From Costus lasius (lineage: Eukaryota > Streptophyta > Magnoliopsida > Zingiberales > Costaceae): a DNA stretch of 64,000 bases. Below are positions 34,001-45,000 of this stretch, piece by piece; positions within the stretch are counted from its first letter, which is position 1, and each line of letters begins with the position of its first letter. Location: contig JANVAS020000222.1 in assembly GCA_027563935.2 (NCBI GenBank), forward strand, positions 7,316,001 to 7,380,000, read 5' to 3'. Position numbers and translations under genes: made by a program. The notes beneath the pieces are model-generated. The model did no database searches. It had not been told where the DNA came from and saw only the letters and a program-made list of their open reading frames with translations.

Positions 34001-34931
34001 TAAGGCATGGTTAAGAACGTGTTTCCAGATGAAAGATCTAGGAGAAGCAGCCTATGTATTAGGTGTGAAGATCTACAGGGATAGATCTAAGAGGCTTCTC
34101 GGGCTGTGCCAGAGTACTTACATCGATAAAGTCCTGGAGAGATTTCATTTAGAGAATTCTAAAAGAGGATATCTTCCAGTTAGACATGGTCTGAATCTTT
34201 TGAAGAGTCAGTGTCCACAAACACAGACTGAGAAAGATGAAATGGACAATACGCCTTATGCTTCGGCTATTGGGTCCATTATGTATGCGATGTTGTATAC
34301 TCGCCCAGACGTCGCTTACGGGTTAAGCGTGACCAGTCGGTTCCAAAGTAATCCAGGTTAGGCACACTGGATTGCAGTCAAGAACATTTTAAAATATCTG
34401 CGGAGGACCAAAGATATGTTCTTGATATATGGTGGTCAGGAAGAACTCAGTATTGAAGGATATACTGACGCTTCATTCCAGTCTGACCAGGATGATTTCC
34501 GATCGCAATCAGGCTATGTTTTTAGCTTGAATGGAGGAGCAGTGCTGTGGAAGAGTTTCAAACAGTCAACTGTTGCTGATTCCACAACAGAAGCCGAGTA
34601 TGTTGCAGCCTCGGAAGCATCCAAGGAGGCAGTGTGGATTCGTAAGTTCATGAGAGAACTTGGTGTTGTTCCTTCGAGTGCAGATCCTTTGGTTATCTTC
34701 TGTGATAACACTGGAGCAATCGCACAAGCAAAGGAACCACGGTCGCACCAGAAGTCCAAGCACATACAGAGACGGTTTCACTTGATCCGGGAGATCATAG
34801 ATCGTGGCGAGATCAAAGTCTGCAAGGTTCATACAGATGACAATCTGGCAGACCCGCTTACCAAGCCTCTGGCGCAGCAGAAGCATGAGAAGCACTGTAA
34901 TAATATGGGTTTGAGATTTCTCAACCATTAG
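31047..34931 (+). pseudogene. A3 gag-pol with two amber codons
   Basis: One frame of 1294 codons, ATG at 31047 (MSFNVRSLLEREKF) to TAG at 34929-34931, the same length as intact A4. Two internal ambers: 31398-31400 at codon 118 (late capsid region) and 34359-34361 at codon 1105 (before RNase H). Aligned copies have CAG at both. All catalytic motifs survive: CFHCGQLGHWKKDC, LDTACG, integrase HHCC and D-D-35-E, YVDD in LYVDDILIIG, and RNase H D/E/D residues (YTDASF, STTEAEY, CDNTG). The first stop alone would limit the product to 117 residues. Otherwise the sequence is well preserved, so the ambers are late or are carried by a trans-complemented lineage. Confidence 0.93.
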
Positions 34932-34940
34932 ATTAAGTGC

Positions 34941-34951
34941 AAGTGGGAGAT
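34941..34951 (+). other. Polypurine tract of A3
   Basis: AAGTGGGAGAT immediately before the 3' LTR TGTTGGGG. Confidence 0.9.
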
Positions 34952-36636
34952 TGTTGGGGTATGCCCTTAAGGCTAATGTTTGAGGCCTTGGGAATGTATC
35001 AGTATCATGTAATAAACTCTTATGTTTATAAAGGCATGGTTGTTATTCAGTTTGTTACATTGTCTGCTGCAATAAGTGTACTTCTGAATAATGTCTCACA
35101 GCTGTTCAGCTGGGCTGACATGCTATAAAGTCCTTAGTCGAGATATCTTGGTGAACATGAGACAGCCTTGATATGGTTAAGACTAATATGTGTTCTAATC
35201 TTATAGGATGCTTCGAGCATGGAATAAGATGTAGACTCATGGGTACATTGGATGTACTGGACAGACCCTACTAGGTTATTCAATTGCTTGTCACAATGTG
35301 AATAATCCTTGATTGCAACAAGTGGCACATGTCCTCTGACTTGAGATCACTTGTGTTTCTAAATGATGATTGTCATTGTTTTGAGGTAGTTCAATATCAT
35401 TTGAAACATAATGATTATAGACTATCTTGGATGGTGAGCTTGAGTCAGGTTAGGGCACTAGTGATAGACATAGGATTGCCGTCTCCTTAATTGGAGTGTG
35501 ATGTTCTAAAGGGCCCCCTGGAAGAGATGATTGAGAAAAGAGTATGGCCATACCCAGGTGACTATGTTCATCTGATCTAATCATGCTCATCATATTGGAG
35601 TTACAAGCTTGACACGCTTGTCCAATAAGAACATCCAGTGGCAAAGGAAACATGTATGCCTTGTGAGTTGATTCACACTTGTGCTGTGGTTTGGGTGTAG
35701 TCTTGGAAGACTCTTTCCTTTATATCGGGAGACAGTGATGTGTTGCTAGATACCCCTCACTGATCGTGATAACGTGAGTTATCGTTACCGACATTTAAAG
35801 GAAACCCTTAGGGTCGCACAATTTGATGAAATGGCTTACTTAAGTCAGATCGTGTGGACTGAATTGTTTTGGTTCAGTTGAAAGGGATTTAACCTCTGAT
35901 TGTAAGTGAGATCTGGTCTGATCATGTTTGATTGATTAGGGCTTGAGATCGGTAAGCTTCGATCGAGAGTGTGGATGCTAGATCGGTGAGATCAAGAGCA
36001 TCAAGAGATCGACGGTCAGATCAAGAGCCTTAGGGATTAATAGGATCTGGACTAATGGCTTGGGTTGATTGGTCTTTGAACCAAACCAAATTGAACCGGC
36101 TCATTGAGTGAGCGCATGGTTCAAGAGAAGATGAGTTTGCGCATGGGGTGAACCCATGATCGCATGAACGTTTGGGGTTTACTAAATTTAGAAGCCATGA
36201 CTTCTAAACGTGGGAACGCCTCACGTTCACGCCTAAGACGCTTTCATCTCTCGTCTCTCCTCATCTCTCATCGCCAACAAGCTCTCTTGAGAGTGGTGAA
36301 GAGGTTGACGGAAAAGGAGAAGGAAGAAATCGCCAAGCAAAGGATTCTCTTCCCTTCCATACGACAAGGACCTCTTGGAGCCTTGCTAGCACAAGGAGCA
36401 CGAAGAGAAGAGTAGGCGACATCAATTGTGTGCGTCACCTTAGGAGAAGGAGCATTTGCGCCTTTCCTTCCAAGACACCATCTAAGTGATGGCAATGGTA
36501 AGAATCACTTTTCATTGAAAGTTGAATATATTACATGCTATGCGATCCTGTTAGAAACCCTAGATTCCGCTAGAGTTTTGTTGCGCCTCCTATTAGGGTT
36601 TCGCCCCCCCCCCCCCCTTGTTCTAGGGGACTTTCA
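34952..36636 (+). repeat. 3' LTR of A3
   Basis: 1685 bp. The first half is identical to the 5' LTR and the second half differs at about 19 positions. It has a run of 14 C at 36604-36617. TCCTT follows (36637-36641). Confidence 0.94.
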
Positions 36637-37052
36637 TCCTTGTACCCAATCATCTTGAGTACGTGAGCTCCCACTGGACTCCCTTCAGCCAGTTTGCTCT
36701 AAAAGAAAAGCTTAGTCAAATTATAGCGTTCTGTCCTAGCCTGTGCAGCATACAGCAGCTTGAGGTTTGCTATAATTTGTATAGCAGATAGATCCTCATG
36801 CTGACGCTGCAACTCTGGCGTCATAGACGCAAGCATCAGGCAAGCGAGATCAATGCTATCATTGACATGCTTCTCATAGGCATCCCGAACCGCCCTTGCG
36901 GCGTTCGCAGCTGGTTGAGGCAGTATAGCCGTCTCGAGGACATACAGCTTCCTCTCAGCCTTAAGAACAATCTTAAGGTGTCTGTACCAGTCTGAGAAGT
37001 TTGGTCCAGCAAACTTCTCCCTTTCCAGTAGGGATCGCACATTGAAATTCGT
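36637..37052 (-). pseudogene. A2 gag N-terminal part
   Basis: The first about 138 codons of the A2 polyprotein on the minus strand (NVRSLLEREKFAGPNFSDWY), right of A3. The codon aligned with the A3/A4 start is ACG (37050-37052), so no ATG is present. TAG at 36699-36701 replaces Q118, the same position and change as in A3. The segment continues, across A3, at 27545. Confidence 0.9.
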
Positions 37053-38822
37053 GGTGTTCGTTGCTGCAGGAATCTACAACATTGCAAGAACAGCAAGGTC
37101 AGTATCAATGTGAGAATCAATCCAGGACTTAAGAATGATTCTTTTTCTCACTATTTTATCTGACTGAAAAATCCAGCAAAACAGTCCGAAAGAGTGACAC
37201 TCTTTTAGTGAGATCGGATCCAGATTTCGTACTTGGTCTCCGCGTCCCGCTCAGGCGAGATAAGATGCACAGAGAGTACAAGAACTAATCTCTGGTAGGC
37301 AATCCCTGCCAATCGCCAGCCCGTGCGATTCCCCTTCATCTGGGCAATCCAGCAGACTGTGCCAACTGAGTTGGTACAACACAGTCTCTGATCCCACAGA
37401 TGGCTGCCTCCATATAGCTAACATATGCTCTGTATGTAGCCTACATGGTCAAGCTGACCCGACCTACTCCCTGGACCACCACATGCTATGCTGAGCAACG
37501 AGAAGCGATAAATCCCTTCTCTGTAACATGCAGGTGAAATCACACACCGTCTGAAGATAGATGGGCGTGCCCACTGAGTGGGTACAACACGGCCCCAACG
37601 ATAGTCAGAACAGTGAGGTTTCGCATCAGAAGGCTATCGTGCTTGATATTTAACGTTTGGATTTTAACGGTCTTTTATCTTCTTAACTATCATGCAAACC
37701 CTATGGTTATAGCAGAAGATTAAATCATGCAATTCTAATTATACAAACAATAAATAGAAAGCATGCTGATCTTATGTGGTAAAAGCCCATTAAGCCTAGG
37801 TAAGACCTTAACTTAAGTCTTCACTTGAGCTCTTCATGGGTCTTTTACATCGCATCTGGCCCAACCCAGGGCCCAAGCGCTCACTGCAGCACAGGTGCGC
37901 CCACCAGGTAAATGCGCCTGTCCCAGAGTCGAACCCTGGACCTCCCACCTGGTCAAGCCACTGCTGCATGCGCTTCTGCCAAGTGTGCTCTGTGCTCATG
38001 TCTGATTAAAATTACAATTTAATCTATCTAGACATGATTGACACGCAGGTCAATTACACAATAAATTAATTAAAATGTGATGCGCAGATCACAAGAAAAT
38101 AATTTACAATTAATTCAGGCACGCAGGCCCCAGCACAGCACACATTAAATTGGGCAGCCCACATAAGATTAAATAGACACCAAACATGGTATACAATCAA
38201 CATGTGATCCAATAATAAGAAAATAAAATTTGCAAAAACCCATTGGCATTAATTTTATTTTCCTTATGTGCCCTACTACCTTACAACGGTCCATTAATAG
38301 GGATCCACTCATCAGATCTAGTCAGACCCACTGCCCTTGCATGCACCAAGTCCTAACTGACTTGAGTCGACCCAGTGGTCAACAATGCATGCAATTGGGC
38401 TGAACGACCCTCATGAGTTCAGGCAAGCGGGTGTGACCCCGGGCCCAACTCTTGCGCGTTCACTGGTTGTCTCAACCAGACATCGCTACACGCCTGTATG
38501 CAGTCGACCTATAGCCACCTCGTGCTTACGCACAGGTGCCATCTGGTCAACCCATCTAGGCTGTCAGATAGTCTGATCAGACTGGTTGGATCTAGACTCG
38601 ACTGTGACTTCAACCCTAATAACCCGTCTAAGTGTTTCAAGTAGGCGCCACTTAGATCTAAGGTGAGTCGCGCAGGTGATGTAGTTTTAAGAAAAACTAA
38701 TATGCGCCAACAAAAAGATACAACATGTAATATTTTCGCATATAACCTTTAGATCTAGTCTTTTGCGGAAACATGGATCACAAAGCAAACATAGCAATCA
38801 TATTAACATGGAATAACTGGTC
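37053..38822 (-). other. Leader of A2
   Basis: About 1.77 kb on the minus strand, carrying the family leader elements: ORF (37205-37339), TCA-loop hairpins (37362-37374 and 37570-37582), tRNA-like segment with B-box-like sequence at 37925-37935, and the palindrome at 38571-38582 (here extendable to 14 bases). Confidence 0.8.
37205..37339 (-). CDS. Conserved 44-codon leader ORF (A2)
   Basis: ATG at 37339, same length and peptide family as in A1, A3 and A5, with K-to-R and P-to-R replacements. Function is unknown; it may not be translated. Confidence 0.33.
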   Translation of the reverse strand: MKGNRTGWRLAGIAYQRLVLVLSVHLISPERDAETKYEIWIRSH

Positions 38823-38834
38823 CCTCTGATACCA
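38823..38834 (-). other. Primer-binding site of A2 (variant)
   Basis: On the minus strand TGGTATCAGAGG, two bases from the LTR. It shares the terminal G with A3. Confidence 0.85.
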
Positions 38835-38836
38835 AT

Positions 38837-40333
38837 TGAAAGTCCCGAAGAAGAGGAAAGTGCGAAACCCTAGATAGGCGCATATAAAACTTTTGCAGCG
38901 GAAACAAGGGTTTCAAGAGGATCTATGCATGAGATATGATCAACTATAATCGATTGCAAAGATAAGTAAGGAGTCATACCATCGCCATTGCTTTGGATGG
39001 CGCATTGGAAGAAGAGAGCAAATGGGATCTCCTCCAAATGATGCGCACACAAATGTATGTCGCCTACTCCTTGTTGATCCTTGTGCTAGCAAGGTTCTCC
39101 AAGTGAACCTGATCTAATGGAAGGGAAGAGAAGAATTCTTTTGCTTGGCGAGACCTCTCCCTTATCGTCAATGCTTCACCACCCGAATGTGTCGAGAGCC
39201 AAAAAAAAACAAGAGAGACGACAATAGGGCAAGAGAAGAAGCGTGAAGAGAGGCAACGTGAGGCGTGTCCACGATTAGAGAACATGCTATCCAAAAATAG
39301 CAAACCACTTCTCAACGTTCACGCACTCATGAACAAGTCGCAAACCTCTTCTCCCTTGAACCTTGCGCTCACTTGATGAGCCGGTTCAATTTGGTTTGGT
39401 TCAAAGACCAATTAACCCAAGCGATTTGGTCTAGATCATATTAAACCCTAAGGTTCCAGATCTAACCGTTCATCTCCTGATGCTCTTGATCTTACCGATC
39501 TAGCATCAATTCTCTCGATCGAAGCTTACCGATCTCAAGCCCTAATCAATCTAACATGATCAGACTAGATCTCACTCACAATCAGAGATTAAATCCCTTT
39601 AAACTGAACTCAAACAATTCAGTCCACACGATCTGACTTAAGTAAGCCATATCATCAAATTGTGCGACCCTAAGGGTTTCCTTTAAATGTCGGTAATGAT
39701 AACTTACGTTATCACGATCAGTGAGGGGTATCTAGCAACACATCACTGTCTCCCGATATAAAGGAAAGAGTCTTCCAAGACTACACCCAAACCACAGCAC
39801 AAGTGTGAATCCAGTTCACAAGGCATACATGCTTCCTTTACCACTGGATGTTCTTTATTGGACAAGCGTGTCAAGCCTGTAACTCCAATATGATGAGCAT
39901 GATTAGATCAGATGAACATAGTCATCTGGGTATGGCCATACACTTTCTCAATCATCTCATCCAGGGGGCCCCTTTAGAACATCACACTCCTAAAACATGG
40001 AGATGGCAATCCTATATCTATCACTAGTGCCCTAACATGACTCATGCTCATTATCCAAGATAGTCTATAACCATTATGTTTCAAATGATATTGAACTACC
40101 TCAAAACAATGCCAATCATCATTTAGAAACACAAGTGATCTCAAGTCAGAGGAAGATATGCCACTTGTTTGCATACAAGGATTATTCACATTGTGACAAG
40201 CAATTGAATATTCCAGTAGGGTCTGTCCAGTACATCCAATGTACCCATGAGTCTACATCTTATTCCATGCTCGAAGCATCCTATAAGATTAGAACACATA
40301 TTAGTCTCAATCATATCAAGGCTGTCTCATGTT
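38837..40333 (-). repeat. 5' LTR of A2, proximal 1497 bp
   Basis: From TGAAAGTCCC beside the PBS to the A4 insertion point. The remaining 201 bp lie at 52255-52455. It ends in ATGTT (40329-40333), the A4 target duplication. Confidence 0.93.
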
Positions 40334-42005
40334 TGTAAGTCCCCTTCAAGGGGGAGCGAAACCCTAAAGTGGCGCATGTAAATTCTTTTCGGCAACGGAA
40401 TTAGGGTTTCATAAGGATCTTTTGCATGCCATATGATCAACATCAACAGCTTATATAGATGAAAAGGATTCATACCATAGCTATTAGTTCGAATGGTGTC
40501 TTGGAAGAAGAGATCGAAAGGGGTCTCCTCCACAAGATGCGCACACAAGATGAGAAGTAGCTTTCTTCTTGTCGCTCCTTGTGCTAGCAAGGATCTCCAA
40601 GTGCCCCTTGTCGCGTGAAGGAGATTGAGAGAGAGGACCTTGCTGGCCGAATTCACCTCTTGGCGTGAAGAGCACCCAAGATGAGAGAGGAAGAGGCTAG
40701 AGAGGCGTTCGAACGTGGGAGTGTTTTCCTCTAGCAAAACGCCTTCGCAAAATAGCAAGTTTTAAGTTCACTTAAAACCTCCTCTTAAACCATCGAAAAC
40801 TCCTCTTGCCTTTGAACCATACGTTCACATAAGTGAACCGGTTCAAATCAATTCGGTTTAGATGCATTTGGTTCAAAGACCAAATCAAACCAGCCCAAGC
40901 CTTGGCCTAGATCTCATTGAACCAATGGTTCAAGATCTAACCGTTGATCTCTTGATGCTTTTGATCTCACCGATCTAGCATCACTACTCTCGATCGAAGC
41001 TTACCGATCTCAAGCCCTAATCAATCAAACATGATCAGACCAGATCTCACTTACAATCAGAGTTTAAACTCCTTTAAACTGAACCAAAACAATTCAGTCC
41101 ACACGATCTGACTTAAGTAAGCCATATCATCAAATTGTGCGACCCTGAGGGTTTCCTTTAAATGTCGGTAACGATAACTTACGTTATCACGATCAGTGAG
41201 GGGTATCTAGCAACACATCATTGTCTCCCGATATAAAGGAAAGAGTCTTCCAAGACTACACCCAAACCACAGCACAAGTGTGAATCCACTTCACTAGGCA
41301 TACATGTTTCCTTTGCCACTAGATGTTCTTATTGGACAAGCATGTCAATCCTGTAACCCCAATATGATGAGCATGATTAGATCAGATGAACATAGTCACC
41401 TGGGTATGGCCATACACTTTCTCAATCACATCATCCAGGGGGCCCCTTTAGAACATCACACTCCAAACAAGGAGACGGCAATCCTATATCTATCACTAGT
41501 GTCCTAACCTGACTCATGATCATTATCCAAGATAGTCTATAACCATTATGTTTCAAATGATATTGAACTACCTCAAAACAATGACAATCATCATTTAGAA
41601 ACACAAGTGATCTCAAGTCAGAGGACATGTGCCACTTGTTGCAAACAAGGATCATTCACATTGTGACAAGCAATTGAATATCCTAGTAGGGTCTGTCCAG
41701 TACATCCAATGTACCCATGAGTCTACATCTTATTCCATGCTCGAAGCATTCTATAAGATTAGAACACATATTAGTCTCAATCATATCAAGGCTGTCTCAT
41801 GTTCACCAAGATATCTCGACTAAGGACATTACAGCATGTCAGCCAAGCTGAACAGCATTGAGACATTATTCAGAAGCACACTTATTGCGGCAGACAATGT
41901 AACAAACTGAATAACAACCATTGCCTTTATAAACATAAGAGTTTATACATGATACTGAAAGAATCCCAAGGCCTCAAACATTAGCCTTAAGGGCATACCC
42001 CAACA
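40334..42005 (-). repeat. 3' LTR of A4
   Basis: 1672 bp, TGTAAGTCCCC (left) to CCCCAACA (right), adjoining the PPT. Confidence 0.94.
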
Positions 42006-42016
42006 ATCTCCCACTT
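42006..42016 (-). other. Polypurine tract of A4
   Basis: AAGTGGGAGAT on the minus strand, next to the 3' LTR. Confidence 0.9.
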
Positions 42017-42025
42017 GCACTTAAT

Positions 42026-45000
42026 CTAATGGTTGAGAAATCTCAAACCCATATTATTACAGTGCTTCTCATGCTTCTGCTGCGCCAGAGGCTTGGTAAG
42101 CGGGTCAGCTAGATTGTCATCTGTATAAACCTTGCAAACTTTGATCTCGCCACGATCAATGATATCCCGGATCAAATGAAACCGTCTCTGTATGTGCTTG
42201 GACTTCTGGTGCGACCGTGGTTCCTTTGCTTGTGCGATTGCTCCAGTGTTATCACAGAAGATAACCAAAGGATCTGCACTCGAAGGAACAACACCAAGTT
42301 CCTGAACGAACTTACGAATCCACACTGCCTCCTTGGATGCTTCCGAGGCTGCAACATACTCGGCTTCTGTTGTGGAATCAGCAACGATAGACTGTTTGAA
42401 ACTTTTCCACACCACTGCTCCACCATTCAAGCTAAAAATATAGCCTGATTGCGATCGGAAATCATCCTGGTCAGATTGGAACGAAGCGTCAGTATATCCT
42501 TCAATACTGAGTTCTTCCTGACCTCCATATATCAAGAACATATCTTTGGTCCTCCGAAGATATTTTAAAATGTTCTTGACTGCAATCCAGTGCGCCTGAC
42601 CTGGATTACTTTGGAATCGACTGGTCACGCTTAACCCGTAAGCGACGTCTGGGCGAGTACATAACATCGCATACATAATGGACCCAATAGCCGAAGCATA
42701 AGGCGTATTGTCCATTTCATCTTTCTCAGTCTGTGTTTGTGGACACTGACTCTTTGAAAGATTCAAACCATGTCTGACTGGAAGATATCCTCTTTTAGAA
42801 TTCTCTAAATGGAATCTCTCCAGGACTTTATCGATGTAAGTACTTTGGCACAGCCCGAGAAGCCTCTTAGATCTATCTCTGTAGATCTTCACACCTAATA
42901 CATAGGCTGCTTCTCCCAAATCTTTCATCTGGAAACATTTTCTTAACCATGCCTTAACCGCCTGTAGTTCAGGAATATCGTTTCCAATGATCAAGATATC
43001 ATCGACGTAGAGGACTAGGAAAGTAATCACGCTCCCACTAAACCTCTTATATACACACGAGTCGTCTTCATTCTTGATGAAACCAAATTCACATATTGAT
43101 TCATCAAAACGAATATTCCAGCTTCTAGATGCTTGCTTAAGTCCATAAATGGACTTCTTTAACTTGCATATTTTATGACGATCTAATGGATTAGTGAAAC
43201 CTTCAGGTTGTGTCATATACACATCCTCATCCAGTTTTCTATTAAGGAAAGCGGTCTTCACATCCATCTGCCAGATCTCATAATCGTAATATGCTGCTAT
43301 CGCAAGAATAATCTGAATAGACTTGAACATGGCTACAGGAGAGAAAGTTTCATCATAATCTATCCCGTAGATTTGCTTGAAACCTTTCGCAACTAGCCTG
43401 CCTTTATAGGTAACTACGTTACCATCCATGTCAATCTTCTTCTTGAAGATCCATTTACAGCCTATAGGGATTACTCCCGGAGGCGGATCAACCAAATCCC
43501 AGACTTGATTATCTGACATGGAGTCCATCTCGGCTCGCATAGCTTCAAGCCATCTAGCTGACTCCGGTCCACTGACCGCATCCGCATAAGTGAGGGGTTC
43601 ATCATGATCAATGATGTAGACTCCGTCATAGCGCTCAGGCTGTCGACAGATCCTTCCCGATCTACGCGGTTCCCGTGATATCTGAGCCTCAGGTTGTTCA
43701 ATAACCTGTTCTACTGGCTCAGGCTCATCCAACTGTGCTTGACTACTTTGTCCTTCCTCTGGATTCTCATCCAGTTTTATTTCTCTCCCACTGGCTTCTT
43801 GCAGAAGAAACTCCTTCTCAAGAAAAATAGCCATCCGAGCAACAAATACTTTGTTCTCTTTGGGATCGTAGAAATAATAACCCTTAGTTTCCTTAGGGTA
43901 ACCGACAAAGATGAATTTTTCAGATCTGCTCTCTAGTTTCCCAGAGACGAGCTTTTTGACATAAGCCTCGCAACCCCAGATCTTGATAAATGTCAAGCTC
44001 GGCTGTTTCCCATACCATAACTCATATGGAGTCTTTGAAACTGCCTTGGATGGCACTCGGTTTAGTACCTTTGCAGCTGTTTCCAGCGCAAATCCCCAAA
44101 AGGAGTAAGGTAGAGTAGCCTGACTCATCATAGAACGAACCATATCCAGTAAGGTTCTGTTCCTCCTCTCGGACACACCATTCCATTGCGGTGTTCCTGG
44201 TGGAGTGAGCTGTGAGATAATCCCACACTCCTTCAGATAGTCAGTAAATTCTCGACTTAGGTATTCTCCACCTCGATCTGAGCGAAGTGCCTTGATATTT
44301 CGGCCTAGCTGATTTTGTACTTCATTTTTGAACTCTTTGAACTTGTCAAAAGATTCACTCTTATGTCTCATTAGATAGACATACCCATATCTACTGAAAT
44401 CATCAGTAAAGGTAATGAAGTATAAATAGCCACCTCTGGCATGTTTACTAAATGGCCCACACACATCACTGTGTATAAGGTCAAGTAAACCTGAAGCCCT
44501 TTGACCTTTGTTAGGAAAAGGAGACTTCGTCATTTTGCCCAATAAACAAGCTTTGCATGTATCAATCTCCTCATAGGAGAATGATCCCAGCAGTCCATGA
44601 TCATGCAACCGCTTAATGCGTTTCTTATTAATATGGCCTAAACGACTATGCCATAGCAAGGTGCTGTCATCAGCATACTTGGCTTTCTTATTATCAATGT
44701 TTTGTATAGAACATTCCATGTCCAACATGAATAACCCATTGTTAATTGACCCAGTAGCATAAACAATATTATCAAGAGAAAGATAACACTTTGAAGTCTT
44801 GCATTCAAAGGAAAACCCTTTCCTGACAAGAGCAGGAATAGAGATAATATTCTTGGTAATGCTAGGTACAAAATAACAATTGTTCAGTTCTAATACAAGT
44901 CCAGATGGCAATGAGATGTAATATTCTCCTACGGCAACAGCAGCAACTCGTGCCCCGTTTCCAACTCGTAGGTCCACCTCATGCTGTCCCACCTGTCTTC

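Larger units (their letters stand above)
27546..36636 (+). mobile_element. Copia family A element A3 (inside A2 gag)
   Basis: Complete 9091-bp plus-strand element in the opposite orientation to its host. The target duplication TCCTT at 27541-27545 and 36637-36641 splits A2 codons. LTRs are 1678 and 1685 bp. PBS, leader, a single 1294-codon frame with two amber codons, and PPT are all in place. The LTRs are identical for about 850 bp and then differ at about 19 sites plus a C-run (7 versus 14 C). Confidence 0.95.
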
